From contig JAHFAP010000009.1 in assembly GCA_023250495.1 (NCBI GenBank), positions 1-35,107 on the forward strand: 35,107 bases of DNA. Reading direction: 5' to 3'. A model generated the notes under the pieces. It was not told the origin of the DNA and searched no databases. It saw nothing but the letters and a program-made list of their open reading frames with translations. The DNA comes from Deltaproteobacteria bacterium (GTDB taxonomy: Bacteria > Desulfobacterota > Binatia > UBA9968). Position 1 is the stretch's first letter. Every line of letters begins with the position of its first letter. A program made the position numbers and the translations under genes. Below are positions 21,844-30,528 of the stretch, piece after piece.

Positions 21844-21911
21844 CGATCGAAGCAGATGGGCGTTTTTTAACGGACTGTGACATTCTTGACAAAGGCGGAG
21901 CAAGCGTTTAC

Positions 21912-22661
21912 ATGAAGTTGCTCATGGTTGAGGTACGCGGCCTGACAAAGTACTACGGTGAATTTCGCGCCATTCAAGGCGTCTCCTTTACGGCCCAGCG
22001 AGGAGAGATCCTCGGTCTTCTCGGACCGAACGGGGCCGGCAAGACGACCACGATGCGAATCATCACCGGCTTCATGCCGGCCACCGAAGGAACGGCCACC
22101 GTGGATGGTTTTGACGTCTCGGCGGAATCCCACGAGGTGCGCAGGCGCATCGGCTACCTGCCGGAAAGCCCGCCGCTCTATCACGACATGACCGTGAGCT
22201 CCTATTTGAATTTCGTCGGGCGCATCAAAGGGGTCGGCAGAAGCGACCTCGCGAGCGCGTTGGAGAGAGTGCTGGAAAAGTGCTTTCTCACCGAAGTTGC
22301 CTCACGCATCGTGAGCCGGCTTTCCAAAGGTTACCGGCAGCGGGTCGGGTTGGCCCAGGCGCTTATCCATAACCCGCCGGTGCTCATCTTGGACGAGCCC
22401 ACGATCGGGCTCGACCCCAAGCAAATCATCGAAATCCGCGGCTTGATCAAAGAGCTCGCCAGCGAGCGGACGGTCATCCTCTCAACTCACATCCTGCCCG
22501 AGGTGTCGCAGATCTGCGGCAAGGTGGTCATCATCAACGAAGGCAGGGTCGTGGTGGAAAAAAATCTAAACGAGCTGGCGCAAGGCGGAAGCCTGGAAGA
22601 AGTCTTCCTGCGCCACATTTCCAAAGAGGTCGGGGAAAAAGAAGGGAACGTTTCGAACTAG
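21912..22661 (+). CDS. ABC transporter ATP-binding protein (GldA-like)
   Basis: This is the ATPase of an ABC-2 type exporter. From the ATG at 21912 the protein has 249 residues. Walker A GPNGAGKTTT is at about 38-47, the signature SKGYRQRVGLAQAL starts at about 138, Walker B LILDEPTIGLDP at about 158-169, and the switch His lies in STHILPE. The open frame upstream to 21690 runs antisense through the lipoprotein gene and is not used. The next gene starts 1 base after its stop. With the permease, GldG-like and DUF4340 genes it forms a familiar exporter cluster whose substrate is not known. In Bacteroidetes the Gld versions serve gliding motility. Confidence 0.92.
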   Translation: MKLLMVEVRGLTKYYGEFRAIQGVSFTAQRGEILGLLGPNGAGKTTTMRIITGFMPATEGTATVDGFDVSAESHEVRRRIGYLPESPPLYHDMTVSSYLNFVGRIKGVGRSDLASALERVLEKCFLTEVASRIVSRLSKGYRQRVGLAQALIHNPPVLILDEPTIGLDPKQIIEIRGLIKELASERTVILSTHILPEVSQICGKVVIINEGRVVVEKNLNELAQGGSLEEVFLRHISKEVGEKEGNVSN

Positions 22662-22662
22662 C

Positions 22663-23436
22663 ATGCGCAACATCTTGACCATCGCCGGGAAAGAGATCCG
22701 TTCTCTCTTCGTCTCCCCGATCGCCTACGTGGTGCTGACCGGCTTCCTGCTGTTGGGCGGATGGTTTTTCTTTAATCTCCTGTTCCGCTTCAATTATCTG
22801 CTGACCTTATATACGGGCTTGCAAAACTCCGAAGGCTTGCAGAGCCTTAACCTCAATGAGTACGTGATGGCGCCGCTGCTTCACAACCTCACCATCGTGC
22901 TCGTGATCATGATCCCGATCATCACCATGCGCGCTTTCGCCGAAGAAAAGAGAAGCGGAACCTACGAGCTGCTTTTGACCTCCCCGCTCACGGTCACAGA
23001 AATCGTTCTGGGCAAGCTCCTCGGCGCCGTCGCCTTTATCGCCGTGATGATCCTGCTCACCGGGATCTATCCGGTGATTCTGCTTTTCTATGGGAACCCG
23101 GAGTTGGGGATCGTGGCCTCGGGCTATCTGGGACTATTCCTTCTAGGGGCGGTTTTCGTTTCCGTAGGACTCCTGACATCGTCGCTGACCGAAAACCAGA
23201 TTGTCGCCGCCGTGACTTGCTTCGTCGTCCTGCTGCTCCTTTACGTCATCTCCTGGCCGGTCGAGACCGCCGGAGCTGTCCTGGGCGGCGCGCTCAAATA
23301 TCTCTCGGTCGTCGATCATTTCGGGGAAATGGTGAAAGGCCTCATCGACACTCAGGACATCGTCTATTTTCTCAGCTTGATCGTTCTCAGCCTTTTCCTC
23401 ACTTACCGCTCTGTGGAGGCATCGCGCCAAAGTTAA
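22663..23436 (+). CDS. ABC-2 type permease (GldF-like)
   Basis: The 257-residue membrane protein has about six hydrophobic helices. It opens with an amphipathic segment, MRNILTIAGKEIRSLFVSPIAYVVL, and contains the coupling region AFAEEKRSGTYELLLTSPLT, which is characteristic of ABC-2 membrane components that pair with GldA-type ATPases. It is in tight linkage with the ATPase before it and the GldG-like gene 11 bases after it. Confidence 0.92.
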   Translation: MRNILTIAGKEIRSLFVSPIAYVVLTGFLLLGGWFFFNLLFRFNYLLTLYTGLQNSEGLQSLNLNEYVMAPLLHNLTIVLVIMIPIITMRAFAEEKRSGTYELLLTSPLTVTEIVLGKLLGAVAFIAVMILLTGIYPVILLFYGNPELGIVASGYLGLFLLGAVFVSVGLLTSSLTENQIVAAVTCFVVLLLLYVISWPVETAGAVLGGALKYLSVVDHFGEMVKGLIDTQDIVYFLSLIVLSLFLTYRSVEASRQS

Positions 23437-23447
23437 GCCAAAGTCAG

Positions 23448-24989
23448 ATGAGCAAGGTCCTACAGATTTCCGGGCTTTCCGGCATCGTTCTCACCGCTTT
23501 CGGCCTGATCGCTCTCTTTTTCACCGAAAACGCGCTGGACCCGTATGTCCTTATACATCTTGCGCTCGGGGTCGTGTGCCTGGCGGCCTATCTCGCAACT
23601 CAGGGCGGCAGTTTCCTGGTTTCCCTGCGCCGCCGCTCCACGCGCTACGGCCTGCACGCAACGCTGTATTCCGTGCTTCTCGTAGCAGTCTTGGTCCTGC
23701 TTAACTTTCTCAACACGCGATATCACTACCGCTGGGATCTGACCGAGGCCAAAGTCTTCAGCCTGTCGCCTCAGACGAACAAGGTGCTCGGACAGCTCAA
23801 GCAGGACCTGCAGATTTACGGCTTCTTTGAAAAAGGCGAGAACCCCAAGGTGACCGATCTCATCAAGAGTTACACGTATCATTCCCCGCTGGTTAAATTC
23901 ACCGCGGTCGACCCAGACCGCCATCCGGAGATGACCAAGCAGTTCAAGATCCAGCAGGTAAACACCTTGCACGTCGGCTACGGACAGGAATCCACGAACC
24001 TCACAGAGAGCACCGAAGAGGCGATCACGAACGCCATCATCAAGCTCACCAAGGCGACGAAGAAGAACGTCTTGTTTCTGACCGGCCACGGCGAGCCCAA
24101 ACTAGACGACCGGGAAAACCCGCAGGGATATGCCGCGGCCAAGGAGGCGCTGGAGAACGAAAACTATCAGGTGAAAGAGTTCCTGCTCTCGACTCAGGAG
24201 AAGGTGCCGCCGGAAACTTCGCTGCTCATCATTGCCGCGCCGGAAAAACCGCTGCTGGAGCATGAGACCGGAGCGATCGAAAGCTACTTGAAAAGCGGCG
24301 GGAGACTCCTGGCTCTGTTCCCTTCGCCCGGCGGCGAGAGCCTCAAGGGCTTCCTCCGGACATGGAGCGTGGAGATAGGCGATGATATTGTCGTGGACCA
24401 GGTCATTCGCCTGTTCGCCGGCCCCACCTTGGGGATGGAGCCCATTGCCGACAGCTACAGCACCGTCCACCCGATCACCCGGGATTTCAAGGAGCGCACG
24501 CTCTTTCCTCTCGTCCGCTCCGTCGAGGCCGCCAAAGAACCCAAGAACGGGCTCGAGGTAACCTCTCTGGTCAAGACCAGCTCGACCAGCTGGGCGGAGA
24601 AAGATCTGAACGGAGTCTTCAAACAGGGAAGGGCCTCTTTGGGGCCGGAGGACAAAAAGGGGCCGATCTCGGTCGCCGTCGCGGTGACCGCCAACCTCAA
24701 AAAACTCGGTGTCGAACGAGACGGCGACGTCAAATTGGTAGCGGTCGGAACCGCTGCCTTTGCCAATAACCGATTCATCAACATTTTTTTCAATCGCGAT
24801 TTTTTCCTTAATGCCGTTAACTGGCTGGTCGGACAGGAGGAGCTGATTTCCATCCGGCCGCGATCGGTCCGCTCCTCTCGGGTGCAGCTCACCGAGGGAG
24901 AAGGCGCGGCGATATTCTACCTCTCTTTCCTGATCCTGCCAGAGATCCTCCTCATCATCGGCCTTGGCGTATGGTGGAGGAGGAGATAA
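23448..24989 (+). CDS. GldG-like ABC auxiliary protein
   Basis: From the ATG at 23448 the protein has 513 residues. It has N-terminal membrane helices (about 7-30, 34-52, 70-92), a large extracytoplasmic part and one C-terminal membrane helix ending in WWRRR. The segment RYHYRWDLTEAKVFSLSPQT is a hallmark of the ABC_transp_aux/GldG family (PF09822), as is VLFLTGHGEPKL further on. The frame upstream of 23448 overlaps the permease gene and is not conserved. The stop is followed by the DUF4340 start within 5 bases, consistent with coupled translation. Confidence 0.9.
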   Translation: MSKVLQISGLSGIVLTAFGLIALFFTENALDPYVLIHLALGVVCLAAYLATQGGSFLVSLRRRSTRYGLHATLYSVLLVAVLVLLNFLNTRYHYRWDLTEAKVFSLSPQTNKVLGQLKQDLQIYGFFEKGENPKVTDLIKSYTYHSPLVKFTAVDPDRHPEMTKQFKIQQVNTLHVGYGQESTNLTESTEEAITNAIIKLTKATKKNVLFLTGHGEPKLDDRENPQGYAAAKEALENENYQVKEFLLSTQEKVPPETSLLIIAAPEKPLLEHETGAIESYLKSGGRLLALFPSPGGESLKGFLRTWSVEIGDDIVVDQVIRLFAGPTLGMEPIADSYSTVHPITRDFKERTLFPLVRSVEAAKEPKNGLEVTSLVKTSSTSWAEKDLNGVFKQGRASLGPEDKKGPISVAVAVTANLKKLGVERDGDVKLVAVGTAAFANNRFINIFFNRDFFLNAVNWLVGQEELISIRPRSVRSSRVQLTEGEGAAIFYLSFLILPEILLIIGLGVWWRRR

Positions 24990-24993
24990 AAAG

Positions 24994-25947
24994 GTGCGGC
25001 CGCGCCATACCCTGATCTTAGCTGTCATCCTTGTCCTCCTGGGCGCTTACGTCTATTTCTTCGAGCTTCAAAAAGGAGAAAAAGGGAAATCCGAAAGGCT
25101 GTTCAATTTCAAGGAGGACGAAGTGGCGAGCGTCGCCCTCAGGTATCCACAGCAGGAGATCCAGCTGCAAAAGGATTCTTCAGGCAAGTGGAAGCTCATC
25201 CAGCCCCTGCAGGCGGACGCGGACAAATCCATCATCATCAGCATCCTTGCAGCTCTGAGCGCAGGCGATATCAAAAGGACTCTGGAGAAAAAGCCCAGCC
25301 CTGAAGACATCAAGAGCTTCGGACTCGACCGGCCCACAGTCAAGGTTTCGATCACGCTTAAGAGCGGCCTCACTCTGACCACGCTCATCGTAGGCGCGAA
25401 AACGCCGCTGGGGGATTCAGCCTACATCCAGCGGGGCAGCGATCCTGCCGTCTATCTAACGGGCGCCGCACTGGCATTCGTGCTGGCGAAGGAACCCAAC
25501 GACTTGAGAGACAAGACGATCCTCGCCTTTCCGCAAGAGCAGGTGGCCAGGCTTGGAATCCAGACACCCCAGGAATCTCTGGTCCTGACCAAGGGCGAGA
25601 AAGAGCAGTGGACCCTAGAGACGCCGCTGAAGAAAAATGCCAAAGCGGACGCAGTGAGCGATTACCTTGCGGCGCTGGCGCAGCTCAGGGCAAAGACGTT
25701 TGTCGACGATCAACCCAGGGAGCTAAAAAAATATGGTCTCGATCCCGCCGCGCTGAAGATCTCCGTCGATGGAAAGGACGGAAAAAACCTGGCGACCCTC
25801 CAGATCGGAGGCAAAAGCGGCGAAACCTATTATGCCAGGCGGGAGGGAAATCCTACCGTCTATGCGATCGACGAGTCCTCTTACGCACAGCTGCGCAAGC
25901 AGCTCGCCGACTTCCTCGCGGAGGAAAAACAGGAGCCGAAGAAGTAA
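24994..25947 (+). CDS. DUF4340 domain protein, exporter partner
   Basis: I start at the GTG at 24994, 8 bases after a GGAGGAGGAG ribosome site that lies inside the end of the previous gene. A short basic leader (VRPRHT) precedes one membrane anchor (LILAVILVLLGAYVYFFEL). The rest is a periplasmic repeat domain of the DUF4340 type (PF14238) with two related halves; each includes a LxxYGLDxP-like element (SFGLDRPTVKVSI and KKYGLDPAALKIS). It completes the ATPase-permease-GldG-DUF4340 cluster. The mechanism is unknown; it may modulate the exporter outside the membrane. Confidence 0.88.
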   Translation: MRPRHTLILAVILVLLGAYVYFFELQKGEKGKSERLFNFKEDEVASVALRYPQQEIQLQKDSSGKWKLIQPLQADADKSIIISILAALSAGDIKRTLEKKPSPEDIKSFGLDRPTVKVSITLKSGLTLTTLIVGAKTPLGDSAYIQRGSDPAVYLTGAALAFVLAKEPNDLRDKTILAFPQEQVARLGIQTPQESLVLTKGEKEQWTLETPLKKNAKADAVSDYLAALAQLRAKTFVDDQPRELKKYGLDPAALKISVDGKDGKNLATLQIGGKSGETYYARREGNPTVYAIDESSYAQLRKQLADFLAEEKQEPKK

Positions 25948-25973
25948 GGGTTAAGTGCACGTGTTCTTGTGAC

Positions 25974-26030
25974 AAGTCGCACACATTGCAAAAATTCCCC
26001 TTGCCCGAAAAGTCGCACCTCGGTTAGACT
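25974..26030 (+). promoter_or_regulatory. Candidate promoter and direct repeat upstream of the restriction-methylation gene
   Basis: TTGCCC (26001-26006) and TAGACT (26025-26030) with an 18-base spacer could form a promoter that starts only a few bases before the ATG at 26039, giving a nearly leaderless mRNA. No ribosome site is seen. A 9-base direct repeat AAGTCGCAC occurs at 25974-25982 and 26010-26018, the second copy inside the spacer, and might be an operator. Confidence 0.4.
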
Positions 26031-26038
26031 TACGCTCC

Positions 26039-29000
26039 ATGGCTGAGGTCCCAAAGCAAATAGCTGAGCTGCTGGCGAAGTTTGATCAGAACCTCGACGC
26101 CTACCGTAGCCCAGGTTATGGTGAGACCGAGGTGCGGGTGGAGTTTATCAACCCGTTTTTCGAAGCCCTCGGCTGGGATATCACTAATAGGGCCGGCTAT
26201 GCCGAAGCCTACAAGGACGTAATCCATGAGGATGCCATCAAAGTAGGGGGCGCCACCAAAGCACCGGACTATTCGTTCCGCGTCGGCGGCGCGCGCAAGT
26301 TCTTTTTAGAAGCCAAGAAGCCCGCCGTAACTATCAAAGACGACACCAGCCCCGCCTACCAACTGCGCCGCTACGCCTGGAGCGCAAAGCTGCCCCTTTC
26401 TATCCTCATCAACTTCGCAGAGTTTGCGGTCTACGACTGCCGCCTGCCGCCAAAAGAGACGGACAAGGCGAGCACGGGGAGAGTCCTGTACCTTACCTAC
26501 AAAGAATACGAGTCACGTTGGGAAGAGATCGCAAAGGTCTTTTCCAAAGAAGCGGTCCTACAGGGCTCCTTCGATAAGTTCGCCGAGTCCGGCAAAGGCA
26601 AACGGGGGACCTCTCCGGTCGATGCTCAATTCCTGGCGGAAATCGAAAGCTGGCGCGAGGCGCTGGCGAAAAACCTGGCTCTACGCAATCCCAGGCTTAG
26701 CGTGCGCGACCTCAACTTCGCCGTCCAGCGGACCATTGACCGGATCATCTTCCTCAGGATGTGTGAAGACAGGGGCATCGAGCACTACGGCCAGCTCCAA
26801 GCGCTCCTCAACGGCGAAAATACTTACAAAAGACTCCAGTACCTCTACGGCATTGCGGATGACAAGTACAACTCGGGCCTCTTTCATTTCAAGGAGGAAA
26901 AAGGGAGAGCTGAAGCGCCGGATGAGCTGACGCTAAAGCTCAAAATCGACGACAAGGTCCTGAAAGACATCATCCGGCGCCTCTACTATCCCGAGAGCCC
27001 CTACGAGTTCTCCGTTCTTGGCGCTGATATCCTTGGCAACGTCTACGAACAGTTCCTGGGCAAGGTCATCCGTCTCACCGCCGGCCATCACGCGGTTGTA
27101 GAGGAGAAGCCAGAGGTTAAAAAGGCCGGCGGTGTTTACTACACGCCCGCCTATATCGTGGACTACATAGTCAAGAACACCGTGGGCAAACTTTGTGAAG
27201 GCAAATCTCCTAAGCAGATCGAGAAGCTAAGGATCCTCGACCCTGCCTGCGGCTCCGGCTCGTTCCTGATCGGCGCCTACACCTCCCTGCTCAACTACCA
27301 CCTTGGTTGGTATGTTAACGATGGCCCGCAAAAGCACACCAAGGAAATCTACCAGGGCACAGGTGGCCAGTGGCGCCTCACTACACAGGAGAAAAAACGG
27401 ACTCTGCTCAACAATATCTATGGCGTGGACATCGATAGCCAGGCGGTCGAAGTAACCAAGCTCAGCCTTCTGCTAAAGGTTCTGGAAGGAGAATCTGAAG
27501 AAACAATAGGCAAGAATCTCAAGCTCTTCCGCGAACGCGCCCTGCCTGATCTCGGCAACAACATCAAGTGCGGCAACTCCCTCATCGGCCCTGACTTCTA
27601 CAAGAACCAGCAGATGAGTCTGCTCGATGAGGAGGAACGTTACCGCATCAATGTCTTCGACTGGAATTCCGAATTCCCTGCAATCATGAAATCCGGCGGC
27701 TTCGATGCAGTGATCGGCAATCCGCCGTGGGGCGTCGATTTCAGTGATGACGAGTTGGAATACTTCAGGCGTAAACACCGAGATATTATTGTCCGGATGA
27801 TTGACTCGTTCATGTTCTTCAGCGATAAGGCGCTGAGCTTAATGCGACTCAAGGGAATTTTTGGGATGATCTTGCCTGACGTCATTTTATATCAGGTTGA
27901 CAACCTTAAGCTCCGGAATCATCTTTTAAACGAGACTGCACTTACAAACATCGTGAATCTCGGTAATGATGTGTTCGCTAAGGTTACCCGCCCAAGTTGC
28001 ATATTGCTCTTTTGGAGGGGACAGAAAGAGGGCCTCGCCTCAGTAGCCAACCTCAGCCGCATCAACGGTAACGGCAAGGGGGAAGCACTTGGTGCCGCTC
28101 CAAATTTTGCCAAGATCAAACAGAGTGCCATTCGAGATATTCCTGGCCTCTTGTTCGTAACGGAAAACCTCGAACACTATTCATTGCTCTCACGTATTCA
28201 AAAAGTTCCCAACCAACCTCTAAGCGCCTTGGTTGACGACGACGGCATCCAGCGTGGTGTCAGCCCAGACTTACAAGAGGCTTTCGTCGTCACCCCCGAC
28301 ATCATCCGAAAGTACAAGCTAGAAAGAGAAAAGCTGAAACCGGTTCATACGGGTGGCAAGGAACTTGGGCGATACTTTATCAGGGAGTCTGGTCTATGGC
28401 TTATTTACACTTCTCGTGATGACGATTTCCGCCACATCCCGAATATTTGCAGATATATCCAGTCGTTCAAATCGCAGATAACTTGCCGCGAAGTGAAGGA
28501 GGGGAAACACCCACTCTTCGCGCTCCATCGACCGCGCAAAGAGTCGATATTCACAAAATCGCCAAAGGTCGTCGGTGTGATTACGGGGGATCGCGTCTCG
28601 GTTACGATTGACCGCGACGGGCTGTACTTCACAGATGGGTTGTACCTGTTTTCCTTAAAGAACAGTTCCTTGCTTAACTATGCCGTCGGCATTCTAAATT
28701 CTCGACTGTTTATATTCTTATACCGGCTTTTATCGTTAGAGTCAGGACGTGTGCTTGCTCAGGTAAAACCGGCAATTCTGGACAATCTGCCGATGTGCAA
28801 AGTTGACTTGTCGGATCAATCGGACAGGGCTCGCTACGAGGGAATAAGTGTTCTTGTCGAGCGGATGCTGGACCTACACAAGCAGTTGGCTGCCGCAAAG
28901 AACCCGAACGACAAGACCCACCTTCAGCGCGAGATCGAGGCCACCGACCGCCAGATCGACCAACTCGTCTACGAACTGTACGGCCTGACAGAGGAAGAAA

Positions 29001-29059
29001 TCAAAGTCGTGGAAGAGGCAGCAAAAGACAAAGGGGTCAGGTCTGCCGTTGGCTTTTAA
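26039..29059 (+). CDS. Type IIG-like restriction-methylation enzyme (single chain)
   Basis: The 1006-residue protein combines all parts of a type IIG/Eco57I-like enzyme. An N-terminal PD-(D/E)xK nuclease has PDYSFRVGG at about 76-84 and LEAKKPAV at about 90-97. A helical linker follows. An N6-adenine methyltransferase has GGVYYTPAYIVDYIV (about 364-378), LDPACGSGSFLIGAY (about 400-414) and the catalytic NPPW at 561-564. The C-terminal half (about 640-960) should be the target-recognition domain, ending in a coiled helix and YELYGLTEEEI. It should cut unmodified DNA and protect host sites by itself; specificity cannot be read. No separate methylase or specificity gene is nearby. It opens a defence-rich island. 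Confidence 0.9.
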   Translation: MAEVPKQIAELLAKFDQNLDAYRSPGYGETEVRVEFINPFFEALGWDITNRAGYAEAYKDVIHEDAIKVGGATKAPDYSFRVGGARKFFLEAKKPAVTIKDDTSPAYQLRRYAWSAKLPLSILINFAEFAVYDCRLPPKETDKASTGRVLYLTYKEYESRWEEIAKVFSKEAVLQGSFDKFAESGKGKRGTSPVDAQFLAEIESWREALAKNLALRNPRLSVRDLNFAVQRTIDRIIFLRMCEDRGIEHYGQLQALLNGENTYKRLQYLYGIADDKYNSGLFHFKEEKGRAEAPDELTLKLKIDDKVLKDIIRRLYYPESPYEFSVLGADILGNVYEQFLGKVIRLTAGHHAVVEEKPEVKKAGGVYYTPAYIVDYIVKNTVGKLCEGKSPKQIEKLRILDPACGSGSFLIGAYTSLLNYHLGWYVNDGPQKHTKEIYQGTGGQWRLTTQEKKRTLLNNIYGVDIDSQAVEVTKLSLLLKVLEGESEETIGKNLKLFRERALPDLGNNIKCGNSLIGPDFYKNQQMSLLDEEERYRINVFDWNSEFPAIMKSGGFDAVIGNPPWGVDFSDDELEYFRRKHRDIIVRMIDSFMFFSDKALSLMRLKGIFGMILPDVILYQVDNLKLRNHLLNETALTNIVNLGNDVFAKVTRPSCILLFWRGQKEGLASVANLSRINGNGKGEALGAAPNFAKIKQSAIRDIPGLLFVTENLEHYSLLSRIQKVPNQPLSALVDDDGIQRGVSPDLQEAFVVTPDIIRKYKLEREKLKPVHTGGKELGRYFIRESGLWLIYTSRDDDFRHIPNICRYIQSFKSQITCREVKEGKHPLFALHRPRKESIFTKSPKVVGVITGDRVSVTIDRDGLYFTDGLYLFSLKNSSLLNYAVGILNSRLFIFLYRLLSLESGRVLAQVKPAILDNLPMCKVDLSDQSDRARYEGISVLVERMLDLHKQLAAAKNPNDKTHLQREIEATDRQIDQLVYELYGLTEEEIKVVEEAAKDKGVRSAVGF

Positions 29060-29151
29060 CGAAGATAGGGAAATCTGAGGTTTGGCTTGAATACGTGAAT
29101 GGAGGAAGTGACCGATCCAGAAATCAGTTTTGAGAGGGCAGCCCGGGGTCG

Positions 29152-29255
29152 GGCTTTCAATTCTTCCGTTTCTTCCTTGCACGATTAATCCTCCCGTTTG
29201 AGAATAGAAGCTCGACGTTTGGCTTGGTGAAACCCTACGGAAGTTGGGCTATAGT
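29152..29255 (+). repeat. Island leader repeat, copy 1, with TATAGT box
   Basis: From about 29152 to 29240 the sequence is nearly identical to 30529-30618; the core differs by one substitution and one indel over about 70 bases. TTGGTG at 29224-29229 and TATAGT at 29250-29255 are separated by exactly 20 bases, as in the other copy, although the spacer sequence differs. This suggests a shared, if over-long, promoter. The gene at 29276 follows with a GGAGGT ribosome site. Confidence 0.8.
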
Positions 29256-29275
29256 GACGGTTACGGAGGTTTAAC

Positions 29276-29548
29276 ATGACACGAGCCGCTAGGGATATTG
29301 TCAAAGCAGCTATCCAGTTGCTGGAAAATGAGCGAGTGCATGTAGTCGAGCAACTTCTGGCTAGCCTAGAGCCGGAATCTGACGAGGACGTAGATTCAGC
29401 ATGGGCTGCTGAAATCGAAAAACGTTCGCGGCAGATAAAAGAGAGAACAGTGAGTTTAATCCCTTGGGAGGAAGTAAAATCGCAGGCAAGAAAGCGGGCT
29501 CGTGCCGCAAACCAAGGTCGTCAGCACCAGAGAAGACTTTGTCAATAA
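29276..29548 (+). CDS. Addiction-module antitoxin-like protein (PF09720 type), apparently orphan
   Basis: The 90-residue protein shows the pattern of the putative addiction module component family (TIGR02574): an N-terminal helix ending in EQLLASLEPESDEDVDSAWAAEIEKRSRQIKERTVSLIPWEEV. Such proteins normally pair with a RelE/ParE-type toxin encoded directly downstream. Here no toxin follows, only a short frame and gene fragments, and the last ~15 residues (NQGRQHQRRLCQ) look non-conserved, suggesting a disrupted end. GGAGGT at 29265-29270 is a good ribosome site. The gene follows leader copy 1. Confidence 0.75.
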   Translation: MTRAARDIVKAAIQLLENERVHVVEQLLASLEPESDEDVDSAWAAEIEKRSRQIKERTVSLIPWEEVKSQARKRARAANQGRQHQRRLCQ

Positions 29549-29569
29549 TGCATAAGGAGGTAGTTTCAC

Positions 29570-29682
29570 GTGGCTAAATCAGAAAAATTGGCGGACGGTT
29601 TTTTAACGGCTATTCGGTCTCTTCCAAAGCAGGAGAGAGAACTCATAGTGAAGAAAAGGGGTCGGGAGTTTTTTCGCGGACT
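29570..29682 (+). pseudogene. 5' fragment of a small unidentified gene
   Basis: A good ribosome site (AAGGAGG) precedes a start giving MAKSEKLADGFLTAIRSLP and KQERELIVKK, which looks like the beginning of a real small regulatory or antitoxin protein. From about 29683 the frame runs into a fragment of another gene lying in the opposite direction, so the remaining residues to the stop at 29794 are meaningless arginine- and serine-rich sequence. The gene is best read as truncated by recombination. I do not recognise the family. Confidence 0.6.
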
Positions 29683-29700
29683 GTCTAGACGCTCACGCGC

Positions 29701-29790
29701 TCATACCGCTTTGCGAAGATGCCGCGCCCGAACTTTCCGGGCAAACTCATGGAGCTCTGCCCTGTGCTCGCGGATATACTTCTCTAGCTC
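29701..29790 (-). pseudogene. 3' remnant of the small gene found intact at 31430-31699
   Basis: On the minus strand this reads EKYIREHRAELHEFARKVRA then RHLRKAV and a stop, almost the same as the C-terminus of the intact protein encoded at 31430-31699 (EKYIREHGAELHEFARKVRE). DNA similarity extends past the stop to about 29683, matching the DNA just after the HEPN stop at 31412. The upstream two thirds are missing. This marks an old duplication or module exchange. Confidence 0.8.
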
Positions 29791-29816
29791 TTAGGCGAAT
29801 CCAATTTTTTTATTGT

Positions 29817-30248
29817 TTATCCCACCAGGATGCGCAGAGAAAAACCTTTGTGGCGGCGGATGAGCCGGAAATCGTCCCTGTTGTAGGTTAAAAGAGTTGC
29901 GCCGATCCTGCGCGCGCAAAGAGCGATGAGGATATCGTTGAGCAGGGCAGGGAGCTTGGATCGCCAACCCCGCTCTCTTTCCTCGATAGCCCCCACGACG
30001 GCGGACGCCTCCACCCAATCTTCAAAGGTAGGGGTTACGAGCCGTCCGGTGCGTTCCATCGGACGGATAAACTCTCCCACCAGACTCCGGGTCGGGCGAT
30101 TTTGCGCGTTTACGTAAAGCTCGTAGGCAACGACGGAAGATAGAAAGGTAGCGGGCAGGAGAGGGAAAAAAGTTCGTCGAAATTGGGTCCTTTTATCCTC
30201 GGATCGAACGGCCTCTAGATAGACATTGGTATCCAGAAGGTACTTCAC
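29817..30248 (-). CDS. vapC: PIN-domain toxin, VapC family
   Basis: The 143-residue protein is a PIN-type ribonuclease. Acidic active-site residues are visible: D6 in KYLLDTNVYLE, E43 in SVVAYELYVNA, D105 in LLNDILIALCARRIGATLLTYN, and D125/D126 in NRDDF. VapC toxins cleave tRNA or rRNA when released from their antitoxin. It overlaps the upstream antitoxin gene by 4 bases. Both run against the direction of the flanking toxin-antitoxin genes, so they look like a separate insertion. Confidence 0.88.
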   Translation of the reverse strand: MKYLLDTNVYLEAVRSEDKRTQFRRTFFPLLPATFLSSVVAYELYVNAQNRPTRSLVGEFIRPMERTGRLVTPTFEDWVEASAVVGAIEERERGWRSKLPALLNDILIALCARRIGATLLTYNRDDFRLIRRHKGFSLRILVG

Positions 30249-30439
30249 CGATAGATCGTCCGAAAGCTGCCTCCTCGGAGCAGCCGGTCTAACGACTCCT
30301 CAATTTCCCGGTCCTCGACGGTCTTTTGCAGCGCCTTCTGGATAGCCTCGGTATCCGTTTTTACGTTGAACAGCCGACGAACTTTGTGAATGATCTCTTC
30401 ATCAAGGTTATATGTTTTCTTTTTGACTGTCGCTTTCAT
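30245..30439 (-). CDS. vapB: VapB-type antitoxin
   Basis: The 64-residue protein starts MKATVKKKTYNLDEEIIHKVRRLFNVKTDTEAIQKAL, a short beta strand followed by two helices as in ribbon-helix-helix antitoxins, and ends with a toxin-binding tail (ESLDRLLRGGSFRTIYR). It lies directly upstream of, and overlaps, vapC. The usual autoregulation is supported by a promoter with repeated TCCATATC elements in front of it. Confidence 0.85.
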   Translation of the reverse strand: MKATVKKKTYNLDEEIIHKVRRLFNVKTDTEAIQKALQKTVEDREIEESLDRLLRGGSFRTIYR

Positions 30440-30450
30440 ATCGTCTCCCC

Positions 30451-30495
30451 TCCATATCGTACAGACAAACTAGCAGTCCTATCCATATCTGTCAA
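30451..30495 (-). promoter_or_regulatory. vapBC promoter and likely operator
   Basis: On the minus strand a perfect TTGACA (30495-30490) is followed after 17 bases by TAGTTT (30472-30467). TCCATATC is directly repeated at 30451-30458 and 30482-30489, and ACAGA/TCTGT form an inverted pair around the -10 and -35 region. These repeats are plausible binding sites for the VapBC complex. A GGAGGGGAG ribosome site lies before the vapB ATG. Confidence 0.65.
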
Positions 30496-30528
30496 TTGGG
30501 TCAGGTTTTTCGTGAGATGTCAGACTCC

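Noticed and set aside
24102..25028. 308-codon minus-strand frame opposite the GldG-like gene
   Set aside because: The plus-strand gene has clear family motifs and good spacing to its neighbours; the antisense frame does not.
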